From NCBI RefSeq assembly GCF_010998615.1, contig NZ_JAAEAH010000044.1:1-64000 (forward strand): DNA of 64,000 nucleotides, read 5' to 3'. Positions 1 to 8,364 of this stretch are shown here, one piece after another. Source of the DNA: Myxococcus sp. CA023 (GTDB taxonomy: Bacteria; Myxococcota; Myxococcia; Myxococcales; Myxococcaceae). Position 1 is the stretch's first letter, and each line of letters begins with the position of its first letter. The position numbers and the translations under genes were made by a program. The notes under the pieces are model-generated. The model worked only from the letters and a program-made list of their open reading frames with translations, did not search any database and was not told where the DNA came from.

Positions 1-270
1 CTCCCGCATGCTCCACCCGCGGCCCCCACAGCCGCTGCTGCACACCCTGCGACAAATGCGCCGACCCGTCCGACCGGCGAGTCGCGTGGACCCCCATCCA
101 CGCGTCTTGCCAGCGGCTCGCGGAGCGCGCTCACCACTCCCCAGCGGGAGCACGCCTTCCCACAAAGCGCGCCATGGGCCCCCACCCAGGCACACTCCCT
201 CCCGCCGGTCTCGGACGCGCCCGTTTCTGGGCACGTCAAGTCGAACGGGCCGGCCAACCCCTACACGCCC
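1..270. other. Unassigned window edge
   Basis: This stretch runs from the left window edge to the stop of the first confident gene. Open frames cross it on both strands, but they are rich in Pro, Arg and Ser and look like GC-driven shadows. It may contain the end of a gene whose body lies outside the window. I see no RNA gene or clear terminator. Confidence 0.4.
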
Positions 271-795
271 TCAGTGCATTGCCGTACGTCCATCTCCCGT
301 GTCCGGGGACACGCGCCGCGTCCGGGAAGGACGCTCGAAGTACTCGACGACCAGCCCACCGAAGGGCACCCGCGGGCCATCCGCTCGCGGGTCCTTCATC
401 CGTTGGAGGAGCGCCACCGCGGAGTCCACGGCTTCGTCCACGGCGCGGTTGATGCGCTCGCGCTCCCAATCCCCGCCACCGAGCACCTCGGAGGCATCCA
501 CCAGGCAGCGCCGCAGCGCCGCGAATTCGTCGTAGAGCGAGCGTGCGCCCCGATGCGCCGACAAGCGCAGCACCGCGCGAGTGCGGCTCCAGGGGCTGGA
601 CTCCTCGCCCGCGAGCGTCCGGCCCAGCTCGCGGATGAAGGGCTCCACCAGGTTGTCCAACTGGGTGGGCGCGCCCCGCGACGCGTCCGAATCGGGCGCC
701 GCCAGCACCATCCGTCGCCACAGCGCGGAGATTCGATCCGGCTGCTGACGGAAGAACCGCGCCAGCACGGCTGCCTTACGTCCACGCTCGCTCAT
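271..795 (-). CDS. Alpha-helical cytoplasmic protein, RsbR N-terminal-like
   Basis: The product has 174 residues from the chosen start MSERGRKAAV; a further in-frame ATG lies 17 codons upstream. There is no signal peptide or membrane segment. The sequence is predicted mostly helical, with stretches such as FFRQQPDRISALWRRM near the N-terminus and an acidic run at ERINRAVDEAVD. This layout recalls the N-terminal domains of RsbR-type co-antagonists and of some histidine kinases, where a helical bundle senses signals, but no STAS or kinase domain follows. The C-terminal 30 residues look unstructured. Function is unknown; a signalling adaptor is a guess. Confidence 0.6.
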   Translation of the reverse strand: MSERGRKAAVLARFFRQQPDRISALWRRMVLAAPDSDASRGAPTQLDNLVEPFIRELGRTLAGEESSPWSRTRAVLRLSAHRGARSLYDEFAALRRCLVDASEVLGGGDWERERINRAVDEAVDSAVALLQRMKDPRADGPRVPFGGLVVEYFERPSRTRRVSPDTGDGRTAMH

Positions 796-930
796 GTCCA
801 GTGCCTTCCGCATCGCGGACGGAAGCCAAAGCAATCCATCGGCCAATGCCCCTGGGATAAGTCTCCCCAGTGAAATCAGCCATTTGCCTTGAAGGGATGG
901 GCAGGCAGAGGAGCAGCACGGCCGTAGAAA

Positions 931-950
931 CTACAGGCCCGGCCCTGTAG
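931..950 (-). terminator. Hairpin downstream of the HExxH peptidase gene
   Basis: The arms CTACAGG (931-937) and CCTGTAG (944-950) pair perfectly around a 6-base loop. It lies 27 bases past the stop of the minus-strand peptidase gene and so is probably its terminator. No clear U-run follows. Confidence 0.45.
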
Positions 951-976
951 TCATGGCAGGACGGAAAGGGCGGCGC

Positions 977-2176
977 TCAGTGGAGGGTGGGCTTCGGCGG
1001 CCGGCCGTTGGGGCCGTCCTCGTCGTCCAGTTCACCCGGAAGGTCGCCGACGGCGCTGTCCGCGGGCGCCTCGCCGTCCTGGGCCTCCAGGTGGGCTTCC
1101 GTGCCCTGCGAGCCCGCGGGCCAGTCTGGCCAGGTGGAATCCCCGGCACTCACGGCGGTGCCCTGCGCCTGGGCCTGCGCGGCCTGGGCGGCCAGCAGAC
1201 GCAGCGCGGCGTCCTCCGCGGCATCCTGGGCGGCCATCTCCGCCAGCTTCGCGGCGCGCTGCTGGCGGCGGCGGGCATAGGCGGCGACGCAGAGGAAGGA
1301 CGCGCCCAGCCAGACGAGCGCGGAGCTGGTGGTGAGCGGGAGCCAGCCGTAGCGCGCGGCCAGGCCTTCACGCCAGTCGGTCTCCTCCACCAACAGCGAG
1401 GTGCGGAAGGCCTTGCCGAAGGCCGTCTCGAAGGGCTCGCCGCGCGCCACGCCGTCCACGAGCGCGGCCATGGCCTGGGGGCCGAACTTCGCCGACAGGT
1501 GCGCGACGAAGGCGGCGCTCTGCGCGTAGGCGATTTCCACGTCCGACGGCACGTCCGGCCAGGCCCGGTCGAGGTGCTCGAAGTGGAACACGCGCTCCTG
1601 GGTGACGGCCCGGAAGAGGGCGGAGTAGTGCGTCAGGGAGTAGCGCTCCCCGGTGACGTACTGCGCGACGCCTTCCTGGAACCAGCGGGGCCACGACGGG
1701 GCCAGTTGCCCCAGGGCCACGTGCGCCAGCTCGTGCCGGAGCGTCTGCTGGCCCTCCGGCTCATGGAGGCTGAGCGCGTCCAGCAGGATGATTTGATGGG
1801 CGGGGTAGGCCAGCGCCACGGCCCACCCCGGGGGCTTTCCGCCAGGCAGCGCCAGGGCCTCGAACTCCGTGCGGCCCACGCCCAGGCGAATCTCGGTGAC
1901 GCCCGGCCAGTCCTTGCCCAGGATGGTGCCGAACCGGTCGCGGACACCTTCAATCTGCCGGGACAGCTCGTGGGCGGCCGCGGTGGCGGCGGCGGTGTGG
2001 AGGATGCGGAAGCGCTTCGTCGTCACGTCCCCGCTGACCTGGGGCGGACGCGTCAGGGGCACCAGCGCGGCGTCATTCACGACGTCATGGGCGTGGGGGC
2101 CATGAGGGCCGCCCGGTCCCTGGGCCCAGGCCCCAGGAGCGGCGAGCAGCAGGAGCAGGACAAGCAGGTGGCGCAT
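977..2176 (-). CDS. Exported gluzincin-type (HExxH) peptidase with C-terminal membrane anchor
   Basis: The 399-residue product begins with a signal peptide (MRHLLVLLLLLAAPGAWA), which is why this ATG is preferred to one five codons upstream. Around residue 150 the motif LRHELAHVALG contains HELAH, the zinc-binding HExxH of the peptidase MA clan, and WFQEGVAQYVTG follows, supplying the downstream Glu typical of such enzymes. A hydrophobic segment near residue 300 (ALVWLGASFLCVAAYARRR) ends in positive charges, so the catalytic domain should face the periplasm with an Ala/Gln-rich tail inside. Substrate is unknown. A hairpin at 931-950 probably ends the transcript. Confidence 0.8.
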   Translation of the reverse strand: MRHLLVLLLLLAAPGAWAQGPGGPHGPHAHDVVNDAALVPLTRPPQVSGDVTTKRFRILHTAAATAAAHELSRQIEGVRDRFGTILGKDWPGVTEIRLGVGRTEFEALALPGGKPPGWAVALAYPAHQIILLDALSLHEPEGQQTLRHELAHVALGQLAPSWPRWFQEGVAQYVTGERYSLTHYSALFRAVTQERVFHFEHLDRAWPDVPSDVEIAYAQSAAFVAHLSAKFGPQAMAALVDGVARGEPFETAFGKAFRTSLLVEETDWREGLAARYGWLPLTTSSALVWLGASFLCVAAYARRRQQRAAKLAEMAAQDAAEDAALRLLAAQAAQAQAQGTAVSAGDSTWPDWPAGSQGTEAHLEAQDGEAPADSAVGDLPGELDDEDGPNGRPPKPTLH

Positions 2177-2253
2177 GTGCGGCGGCCTCACGTTCCCACT
2201 GACATAACAGCCTCGTCCCAGGTTGCAGCAACCTCACCACGCGGCGCGGTGCG

Positions 2254-2781
2254 TCAGGAGTCGCCGTTGGCTTTTTTCTGGGACAGATACGCCACGTTGT
2301 CCTCGACGCGCGCGTAGTCGCGGTCCGCGAACGTGGGGCTCTTGAAGGTCTCCAGCAGCTTCTGGTGGGCATCCAACACGGAGCGGACCTGCGACTCGAA
2401 TTGGGTGCGCTGGCGCTTCAGCTCGTTGATGTCCTCCACCACCTGCACCAGCCGCTGGTGGGCGCCGTGGACGATCTTCTCCGCCTGATGCTCGGCGTCC
2501 GCGATGATGATTTCCGCTTCCTTCTTCGCGGCGTCCTTCAGGTCCTCGCTGATGCGCTGGGCGGTGACCATGGTCTCCTGGAGGGTGCGCTCCCGTTCCT
2601 GGTGTTGCTCCACCTTGAACTGGGTGCGCTTCACTTCCTCCTTGAGCGCGATGTTCTCCTTCACCACCTCCTCGAATTCACCGGCGATGAGCTCGAGGTA
2701 GGCCTCCACCTCACGGCGAGAGAAGCCGCGCAGGGCCGTTTCGAACCGCTTCTGCCGGATGTCGAGCGGAGTGATTTTCAT
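2254..2781 (-). CDS. DivIVA-domain coiled-coil protein
   Basis: A 175-residue protein starting MKITPLDIRQKRFETALRGF, the classic DivIVA membrane-binding segment, where an initial helix with exposed basic and hydrophobic residues senses curved membrane. From about residue 30 to 150 it is a continuous heptad-rich coiled coil (Glu/Lys/Gln dense), as in DivIVA/GpsB proteins that scaffold division or polar growth machinery. The C-terminal 25 residues are not coiled. It sits between two genes on the same strand, separated by small gaps. A role in cell pole or septum organisation is likely from the family; the myxobacterial partner proteins are unknown. Confidence 0.88.
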   Translation of the reverse strand: MKITPLDIRQKRFETALRGFSRREVEAYLELIAGEFEEVVKENIALKEEVKRTQFKVEQHQERERTLQETMVTAQRISEDLKDAAKKEAEIIIADAEHQAEKIVHGAHQRLVQVVEDINELKRQRTQFESQVRSVLDAHQKLLETFKSPTFADRDYARVEDNVAYLSQKKANGDS

Positions 2782-2886
2782 GACGCCGCAGTGTAGCGCA
2801 GGGGCGTCGCATCTCCAGGAAACGGCCCTTGACCTGGGCGCCGGCGCTGGCGGGTGGTGCTTGCATGGCTGCCCGACGGGCGGGCG

Positions 2887-3405
2887 TCAGCGTCGCGTCG
2901 CGTCCCACTGAGACACGACGGTGCGCGCGGCGTTCTGCACCCCCGCGGTGAGCCGCGAGTCGACAGCGGCGTCCTGGACGGCCCGGCGCGCGGTGGGCGT
3001 GCGCTGAAAGACGAGCCCGTTGAGCGCCTGGATTTTCAGCGCGTCCGGCAGCCGGGGGTGGCGCACCACATTGGCGAGAATCTCCTCCGCGCGGACGTGC
3101 TGGAACAGCGTGACGGCCCTCAATGCCGCCTGCTGGATGCGGGGGTTGGGGTCCCACAGGAGCGTGGCCAGCGTGTCCAGGGCGCGGGCATCTCCCAGCA
3201 GCGCCAGGTCTTCGATGGCGATGGCCCGAATCTCCTCCGGCGCGGGCCGCACCGCCCCCAGAAGGCCCCGCAGGAGGGCGGCGTCGTCCTTCGCGGGCGC
3301 CAGGGCGGCCTCCACCGGGGGCGTGGGCGCCGGACCCGGGGGGGGCGAGGCTTGGGCACGGGCGGCGGTGGTAAGGAGCAGGCCAGCGAGAAGCAGGGGA
3401 CGCAT
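2887..3405 (-). CDS. Exported HEAT-repeat protein
   Basis: The 172-residue product starts MRPLLLAGLLLTTAARAQA, a signal peptide that favours this ATG over an upstream one. A Pro/Ala linker to about residue 35 is followed by three or four alpha-hairpin repeats: LGDARALDTLATLLWDPNPR, then IQQAALRAVTLF, with the Arg/Asp spacing of HEAT or PBS-lyase-type repeats. Such repeats usually bind proteins, so this may be a periplasmic adaptor. It is transcribed toward divIVA, about 100 bases away, and away from the J-domain gene that starts about 100 bases on the other side. Confidence 0.7.
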   Translation of the reverse strand: MRPLLLAGLLLTTAARAQASPPPGPAPTPPVEAALAPAKDDAALLRGLLGAVRPAPEEIRAIAIEDLALLGDARALDTLATLLWDPNPRIQQAALRAVTLFQHVRAEEILANVVRHPRLPDALKIQALNGLVFQRTPTARRAVQDAAVDSRLTAGVQNAARTVVSQWDATRR

Positions 3406-3507
3406 GGAGGCCCTTCTAACCTGGGGCGGAGAGATTTTCTTGACGCGATCTCCCATCGTGGGACCTTCCCCGCGCTACAGGCGTGTTGCAAACGGGAGCA
3501 AGGTTCG

Positions 3508-4017
3508 ATGAACGCGGCGGCAGCGAACTGGCAGACACTGGAAAACGTCGATGTGGAGTGCACCCACTGCGGCATCCGGATGACCCAGCAACCGGGGACC
3601 CGAGTCCGCTACTTCCGGTGTTCCGGGTGCCACCGCTGGGTGTCCAGCGTGTACTCCGACGTCTTCCGGGCGGACGCGAAGGTGCGCACGCACCCGGTGA
3701 AGGACACCGGCGCCCAGGACGAGCAGTTCATCGAGGTCAAGGACCGGCTGGACCGGTGGCTGTCCGCGCTGGAAGAGCAGGACCCCTACCGGCTGCTGGG
3801 TGTCTCGCCGCTGGACTCGGCCGACACGGTCCGCGCGCGTTACCACGCGCTGGCCATGGAGCAGCACCCGGACCGCGGCGGCTCCGCGGAGAAGATGCGC
3901 GAGCTGAACGCGGCCTATGAGCGCATCCTCCGTCACCGCCAGCGCAAGCGTCAGGAGGCGCTGTCGGCCGGAACGCCCGTGGCCTCCGCGACCGTCCTTC
4001 CCGCGCGCAGCAGGTAG
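3508..4017 (+). CDS. Zinc-finger / J-domain protein
   Basis: This 169-residue protein has an N-terminal zinc ribbon (CTHC near residue 20, CSGC near residue 38) and a C-terminal J domain (about residues 95-150) containing the essential HPD triad in MEQHPDRGG. It lacks the Gly/Phe and CR-type zinc centre of true DnaJ, so it is a small J-protein that would stimulate an Hsp70 partner for particular clients. The start MNAAAANWQTLENVDV gives the compact protein; the same frame runs further upstream without coding character. Its last 67 bases overlap the convergent SpoIIM-like gene. A second zinc-ribbon/J-domain protein occurs at the right window edge. Confidence 0.8.
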   Translation: MNAAAANWQTLENVDVECTHCGIRMTQQPGTRVRYFRCSGCHRWVSSVYSDVFRADAKVRTHPVKDTGAQDEQFIEVKDRLDRWLSALEEQDPYRLLGVSPLDSADTVRARYHALAMEQHPDRGGSAEKMRELNAAYERILRHRQRKRQEALSAGTPVASATVLPARSR

Positions 4018-4943
4018 GCCCAGAAGAGCGCTCCCAGGACCAGGCCCAGCCCCGCCTTCAGCCAGGTGGGGAACAAGTCCCCTGGGGAGACGTAGCCCTC
4101 CACCACGCCGATGAGGGCGAGGAAGGGCGCGCAGCCCAGCACCAGCTTCACCGCTTCCCGTCCGCGCACCGCCAGCGCCTGTCCCCGGGGCAGCTCCCCC
4201 GGGTCGATGAGCGCCTGGCCCACCATCAGTCCCGCCCCGCCGGCGATGACCAGGATGGACAGCTCCACCGGGCCGTGCGCGGCGATGAAGTCCAGCAATC
4301 CCCCCAGCATGCCTTCGCGGGCGCACAGCGCGCTGATGGCGCCGATATGCACCCCGTTGTTCACCAGCAGGAACAGCGTGCCCAGGCCGCCGGTGAGGCC
4401 CAGCGCGAAGGTGACAATGGTGACGGTGAGATTGTTGGTGGCGATGCCGGACGCCACCGAGTTGGGAGGCGCCACCGACAGGATGTCATCCGTCCACATG
4501 CGGCCCTGAGCCACGTAGTGGCGCACGCCGGAGGGCACCAGCAGCTCGGCGCCCCGGGGCTCCCACAGCACCACCAGGGCGCCCAGCAGGATGCCCAGGA
4601 TGAACAGCACGGCGCTGGCGCCCACGAAGCCACGCTCGCGGCGCAAGGTGGCGGGGAACTCGCGGCGGAAGAAGTCCCGCACCGCGGGCCAGCGCTCGCG
4701 CGGCGGCTGGTAGATGGACGCGTAGGCCTGGCCACAGAGCTGGTTGAGGAAGCGGTGGACATCCGTGCCGGCGTAGAAGGTCTGCGCGTGCGCCAGGTCG
4801 GCGGACGCGCGGCGGTACAGCGTGTCCAGCGTGCGCAGCTCGCCCAGCTTCAGCGTGCCGGAGCGCTGCTTCGCCAGCAGGGCCTGGAGCGCATCCCAGT
4901 CCGTGCGGCGTTGGGCCACGTAGGCGGGCAGGGGCATGGCCAT
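3951..4943 (-). CDS. SpoIIM family integral membrane protein
   Basis: The 330-residue product starts MAMPLPAYVAQRR one base after the stop of the RDD gene, so the two are surely co-transcribed and probably translationally coupled. After a helical N-terminal region of about 110 residues there are five or six membrane segments, including ASAVLFILGILLGALVVL and LTVTIVTFALGLTGGLGTL, and the DUF95/SpoIIM pattern around the NNGVHIGAI and HGPVELSILVIAGGAGL segments. In Bacillus SpoIIM acts in peptidoglycan remodelling at engulfment; in non-endospore formers SpoIIM proteins are often paired with RDD proteins and are of unknown role. Its 3' end overlaps the J-domain gene by 67 bases. Confidence 0.85.
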   Translation of the reverse strand: MAMPLPAYVAQRRTDWDALQALLAKQRSGTLKLGELRTLDTLYRRASADLAHAQTFYAGTDVHRFLNQLCGQAYASIYQPPRERWPAVRDFFRREFPATLRRERGFVGASAVLFILGILLGALVVLWEPRGAELLVPSGVRHYVAQGRMWTDDILSVAPPNSVASGIATNNLTVTIVTFALGLTGGLGTLFLLVNNGVHIGAISALCAREGMLGGLLDFIAAHGPVELSILVIAGGAGLMVGQALIDPGELPRGQALAVRGREAVKLVLGCAPFLALIGVVEGYVSPGDLFPTWLKAGLGLVLGALFWAYLLRAGRTVAEATGVPADSAS

Positions 4944-4944
4944 C

Positions 4945-5709
4945 TCAGCGCTCTCCCTGGACGCGGGCGCGCAGGAAGGCCTCGGTGCTCTCTGCGGACG
5001 CCAGCACCGCCGCGCGTGCTTCCGCGTCGTCAGGCCCCACGCGCTCCACCAGCCGCGTGCCCAGCCGCTGCCGCACCTCCGGCGACAGCCCCGGCGCGCG
5101 CGAGAGGAAGGACAGCACCAGCTCCACGTCCTCCGGAGACAGGGGCCGCGCACCCGTGCCTTGTGGCAATGGTACGGACGCGGCCGGAGCGGCGGTGTAC
5201 TTGTCCAGGTCGATGCGCTCCTCGCGCACCAGCAGCGTGCCGGCCAGCAGGTCTCCCAGGCGCCGGTGCTGGCGGGTGAGCAGCATGCTGACACAGGCGG
5301 CGGCGTACAGCATGGGCAGGAAGTCCACCGCGCGGCAGAGGTTGCGCACCGCGCTCTCGTAGACACCCACAGGCGAGCCGTCCGTGCGCACCACCCGGAT
5401 GCCCAGCACGCGCTTGCCCACCGTCTGGCCGTGGAAGAAGACCTCGCACACCGTCCAGTACAGCCACTGCGTGGCGAAGACGCCCACCACCAGCAGCGTC
5501 TGCCCCACGCCCGACAGCGCCTGGAAGACGCCGAGCACGTCCGACACCAACAACGTGAAGACGAAGTAGGCCACCAGCCAGAAGAAGAACAGCAGGCTCG
5601 CGTCCACCAGCCACGCGAGGCACCGGTAGCCGATGCCCGCGATGGGAAGCGTGAGCGCCACGCGCTCGGGGGTGGCGACGTCGAGATGGGGAGTCGGAGC
5701 GGAGCGCAT
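4945..5709 (-). CDS. RDD family membrane protein
   Basis: The 254-residue protein starts MRSAPTPHLDVATPERVALT; another in-frame ATG lies 15 codons upstream. The RDD signature is visible: an Arg in GYRCLAWLVDASLLFF with the first Asp, two further membrane segments, then GQTVGKRVLGIRVV followed by a third segment and the Arg-rich RRLGDLLAGTLLV. Residues about 195-254 are a soluble tail with Glu/Arg-rich helices. RDD proteins are small membrane proteins sometimes implicated in ion exchange or transport. It is the first gene of a two-gene unit with SpoIIM. Its promoter must share the long region upstream of fruA, because the two genes diverge. Confidence 0.85.
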   Translation of the reverse strand: MRSAPTPHLDVATPERVALTLPIAGIGYRCLAWLVDASLLFFFWLVAYFVFTLLVSDVLGVFQALSGVGQTLLVVGVFATQWLYWTVCEVFFHGQTVGKRVLGIRVVRTDGSPVGVYESAVRNLCRAVDFLPMLYAAACVSMLLTRQHRRLGDLLAGTLLVREERIDLDKYTAAPAASVPLPQGTGARPLSPEDVELVLSFLSRAPGLSPEVRQRLGTRLVERVGPDDAEARAAVLASAESTEAFLRARVQGER

Positions 5710-6235
5710 GCGGGGTAGGCAGCATACACGTCTGCCTTCCTCCCACGCGTCCATGTCGCACTCCCTTTTTTGCTTGGAGTTGCGGGATTTTCAGGGCCCA
5801 GACGCATGTGTCACGGTTGACAGTCAGCGCCGTGCGGGAGGGGGCTTTCATCGACTTGTGGACGCCCCGGCGTGTCCGGCTCCGGACAGCGATGACGAAC
5901 CAACGGATGAAACCCCTGTAACGGGCTCTGATTCATGCACACTGGACACTCCCATTGGGGCTGGTTCGCGTCTGCGCTTTCCCGGTGATAGGGTTTCTGC
6001 GTTGGACCATGAACCTGGGCCGAAGGAGGTGCGGCCCGCAGGGACGTCAGGAGTAGCTGAAAGTCAAAAACAGCCTGGAGTCGAGTCGTACATCGGTAGG
6101 TCGACTCCGGAGTGGCTCAGCGGACGCGCTCGTTCTTCCCTGTCATGCAACCCACTGGCCCAGGTGGTACCGGAGCCGGCTGTGGTCAGTTGTCTGTTCA
6201 TGCAGTTTTCGCCATGACGGCTGGGGGGCCTTCGC
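5710..6235. promoter_or_regulatory. Long divergent control region upstream of fruA
   Basis: This 526-base gap separates the RDD gene from fruA and is less GC-rich than the coding DNA around it. Two inverted repeats stand out. TGTCA-CGGT-TGACA lies at 5809-5822. GTGTC-N8-GACAG lies at 5872-5889, one base from the GTGTC-N8-GACAC pattern I recall for the CRP-family regulator MrpC, which is known to activate fruA. A purine-rich GGGGGG sits 8-14 bases before the fruA ATG. I cannot place the promoter hexamers with confidence. ATG codons inside the region open only short frames, so I see no extra gene. Confidence 0.65.
5872..5889 (+). promoter_or_regulatory. Candidate MrpC-type operator
   Basis: GTGTC (5872-5876), eight bases, then GACAG (5885-5889). 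It is an imperfect inverted repeat about 350 bases before the fruA start codon. It matches a recalled MrpC consensus at nine of ten defined positions. Binding is inferred from resemblance only. Confidence 0.5.
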
Positions 6236-6925
6236 ATGGCAACCAATCAAGCAGCGATTCGTGTATCGATTCTCGAAGGACCGTGGGCGGCCTGGCAGGG
6301 CCTGGCCGACGGGCTCCGTGGTGAAGGCGTGCAGGTCTCCTCGGTGACGAGGGACGTGCGCCTGTTCCTCGACAGCCTGGGGACAGACCCGCCGCAGGTC
6401 GCGGTGATGGACGTGGAGGGCGACAGCGAGGCCGCCGTGGGCTGCTCCGTCACGGAAGGCATCAATCTCCTGCGGGAGGCGCGCAAGCGCCGGCTGGAGG
6501 TGCGGATGCTGTTGCTCTCCGCGGTGAGCACACCGGAAATCATCTCGCAGTGCTTCGACGAGGGTGCCTCCGGCTACCTGTTCCGCGCGGGACTGGGCAC
6601 GACGGCGGTGGCGTCCGCCATCAACTCCCTGGTCCGAGGCGAGCGGCTGTTTCCGGTGCAGCTCCTGAGGAACGACTTCGAACATCCACCGGTGACGTCA
6701 CCCACCGCGAGCGTGCTGCTGGCGCTCACGCAGCGCGAGCGCGAGGTGCTGGCGTATGTCGCGGGCGGCGCGGACAACCTGAAGATTGCCGCGCACCTGC
6801 AAATCGCCGAGCGCACCGTGAAGTCCCACGTCACGCAGCTCTACCGGAAGCTGGGCGCCGAGAACCGCACGCAGCTGGCGCTGAGGGCGTGCCACCTGGG
6901 CGTCCGGCCGCCGCCGGACCTCTAG
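6236..6925 (+). CDS. fruA: FruA-like developmental response regulator
   Basis: The 229-residue protein has a receiver-like domain (about 1-140) and a LuxR/NarL-type helix-turn-helix (about 163-225, with LTQREREVLAYVAGG and IAERTVKSHVTQLYRKLG). Asp59 (VMDVEGD) sits at the usual phosphorylation position, but the acidic pocket is reduced to Glu14 (SILEGP) and the conserved Lys after beta-5 is replaced by Arg117 (GYLFRAG), so it is an atypical receiver. Length, Asp59 and sequence agree with my memory of M. xanthus FruA, which together with MrpC turns on C-signal-dependent genes during fruiting-body formation. It has a long upstream region with MrpC-like sites and a strong hairpin downstream. Confidence 0.92.
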   Translation: MATNQAAIRVSILEGPWAAWQGLADGLRGEGVQVSSVTRDVRLFLDSLGTDPPQVAVMDVEGDSEAAVGCSVTEGINLLREARKRRLEVRMLLLSAVSTPEIISQCFDEGASGYLFRAGLGTTAVASAINSLVRGERLFPVQLLRNDFEHPPVTSPTASVLLALTQREREVLAYVAGGADNLKIAAHLQIAERTVKSHVTQLYRKLGAENRTQLALRACHLGVRPPPDL

Positions 6926-6951
6926 GCGTCGCTGTCGTTCCGTTCATGCAG

Positions 6952-6999
6952 CACGCCCCCCGGACCCTGGCGCCGTTGCCAGGGGGCGCGAGGGGCGTG
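6952..6999. terminator. Bidirectional terminator between fruA and mbtH
   Basis: A nested inverted repeat: outer arms CACGCCCC (6952-6959) and GGGGCGTG (6992-6999), inner arms CCCTGGC (6965-6971) and GCCAGGG (6978-6984). It lies between the stops of two convergent genes and could end both transcripts, although no long T-run is present. Confidence 0.65.
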
Positions 7000-7018
7000 C
7001 GCACGGACGGTGCCGTGA

Positions 7019-7234
7019 CTACGACTTCAACTCTTCCATCTTCTTGCGGAGGCTCAGCGGACGCATGTCCGTCCAGACCTCCTTGATGTACTCCAGGCAC
7101 TCGGCCTTGAGGCCCTGCTTGCCTGCATCCTTCCAGCCGAGCGCATTCTCGCGGTCGGCCGGCCAGATGGAGTACTGCTCCTCGTGGTTCACCACGACCT
7201 TGTAGACGGTCGTGTCCTCTCGCTCATCCGCCAT
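7019..7234 (-). CDS. Orphan MbtH-like protein
   Basis: The 71-residue product starts [20 protein letters not shown] and contains the MbtH signature NxExQxSxWP as [10 protein letters not shown], then a [10 protein letters not shown] segment near the C-terminus with the conserved Trp-Thr-Asp. MbtH proteins bind adenylation domains of nonribosomal peptide synthetases and are needed for their solubility or activity. No synthetase gene lies anywhere in this window, so it must act in trans. A GGAGAG ribosome-binding site lies just upstream, fixing this start over a longer frame. As I recall, an orphan MbtH beside fruA in M. xanthus has been shown to bind several synthetases. Confidence 0.9.
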   Translation of the reverse strand: MADEREDTTVYKVVVNHEEQYSIWPADRENALGWKDAGKQGLKAECLEYIKEVWTDMRPLSLRKKMEELKS

Positions 7235-7346
7235 TGATATCTCTCCCTGGAACGGGGCGTATTCTGGCCACAATCCAGGAAAAGGGGTCAAGACACGGAA
7301 GGCGTGGGTGCGGTCGGCGTCTGAAGCCCGCATATACTCGCCGGCC

Positions 7347-8351
7347 ATGCAAAGTGTCTTCCGTGTCATCACCGCCCTGCTCCTCGCGCTGGGCGTCACC
7401 TGGGCCGCGCTGGCCCTGGCGTTGACGGGGGCGGGCCCCGAGGGCGCGCACGTACTGCGGGCGTTGGGGGCCGGGCTGCTCGCGGTGGGCGCGGTGGTTG
7501 CCTGGCGGCGTCACTCACAAGGGGCGGCCCTGTCCGTCATTGGCGTCGGGTGTGTGGCCATCTGGGGGTGGACCCAGACGGTACGGCCCGCGACGCAGGC
7601 GGACTGGGCGCCGGACCTGGCGCGCTCCGCCCGGGCGGTGGTGGAGGGCTCCCGTGTGACGTTGCATGACGTGCGTGACTTCCGCTACCGCACCACGTCG
7701 GACTGGGATGCGTCGTGGTACTCGGCCACATACGACACGCGTGAGCTCACGGGCGCGTGGTTCATCGTGGAGCCCTTCTCCGGCGTCTGGGGCGCGGCCC
7801 ACACCATGGTGAGCTTCGGCTTCGCGGATGGGCGCTACCTCGTCTTCTCCGTGGAGGTCCGCCGCGAGAAGGGGGAGACGTTCTCCGCGCTGGGCGGCCT
7901 GTTCCGCCAGTTCGAGCTCACCTACGTCGTGGGGGACGAGCGGGACCTGGTGCAGCTGCGCTCCAACCACCGCAAGGACGAGGTCTACCTCTACCCGGTG
8001 GATGCGTCGAAGGAGCGCATCACCCACTTCTTCCTCGACATGGTGGCGCGGATGAACGCGCTGCACGAGAAGCCGGAGTTCTACGACACGCTCACCAACA
8101 ACTGCACCACCAACCTGGTGCGGCACCTGGAGAAGGTGAGCCAGAGCCAGGTGCCCTATGACCATCGCACCTTGTTGCCGGCGTTCTCGGACGCCCTGGC
8201 GTATGAGCTGGAGCTCATCGACCGGGACGCGCCGCTGGAGCAGGTGCGCAAGCGCTACCACATCAACGCGCGCGCGCAGGCGGCGGACGGGCGCCCGGAC
8301 TTCTCGCGGCGCATCCGCGAGCCGCTGGCCGCCGCCGACACCTTGCCGTGA
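7347..8351 (+). CDS. DUF4105-like (Lnb N-terminal periplasmic) membrane protein
   Basis: The 334-residue protein starts [20 protein letters not shown]. Three hydrophobic segments occupy the first 80 residues, then an exported globular domain begins near residue 85. It contains [39 protein letters not shown] and the strongly conserved [14 protein letters not shown] near residue 250, the Asn-Cys-Thr pattern of the DUF4105/Lnb family. The Cys and the earlier His suggest a papain-like hydrolase fold, possibly acting on lipids or lipoproteins in the envelope. The frame is open further upstream, but the hydrophobic start marks the real one. It converges on the next gene with only 13 bases between. 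Confidence 0.78.
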   Translation: MQSVFRVITALLLALGVTWAALALALTGAGPEGAHVLRALGAGLLAVGAVVAWRRHSQGAALSVIGVGCVAIWGWTQTVRPATQADWAPDLARSARAVVEGSRVTLHDVRDFRYRTTSDWDASWYSATYDTRELTGAWFIVEPFSGVWGAAHTMVSFGFADGRYLVFSVEVRREKGETFSALGGLFRQFELTYVVGDERDLVQLRSNHRKDEVYLYPVDASKERITHFFLDMVARMNALHEKPEFYDTLTNNCTTNLVRHLEKVSQSQVPYDHRTLLPAFSDALAYELELIDRDAPLEQVRKRYHINARAQAADGRPDFSRRIREPLAAADTLP

Positions 8352-8364
8352 CACGCCAGGTCCC

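Noticed and set aside
3951-4943. The SpoIIM gene as evidence of endospore formation
   Set aside because: SpoIIM-like proteins paired with RDD proteins are widespread in bacteria that do not form endospores.
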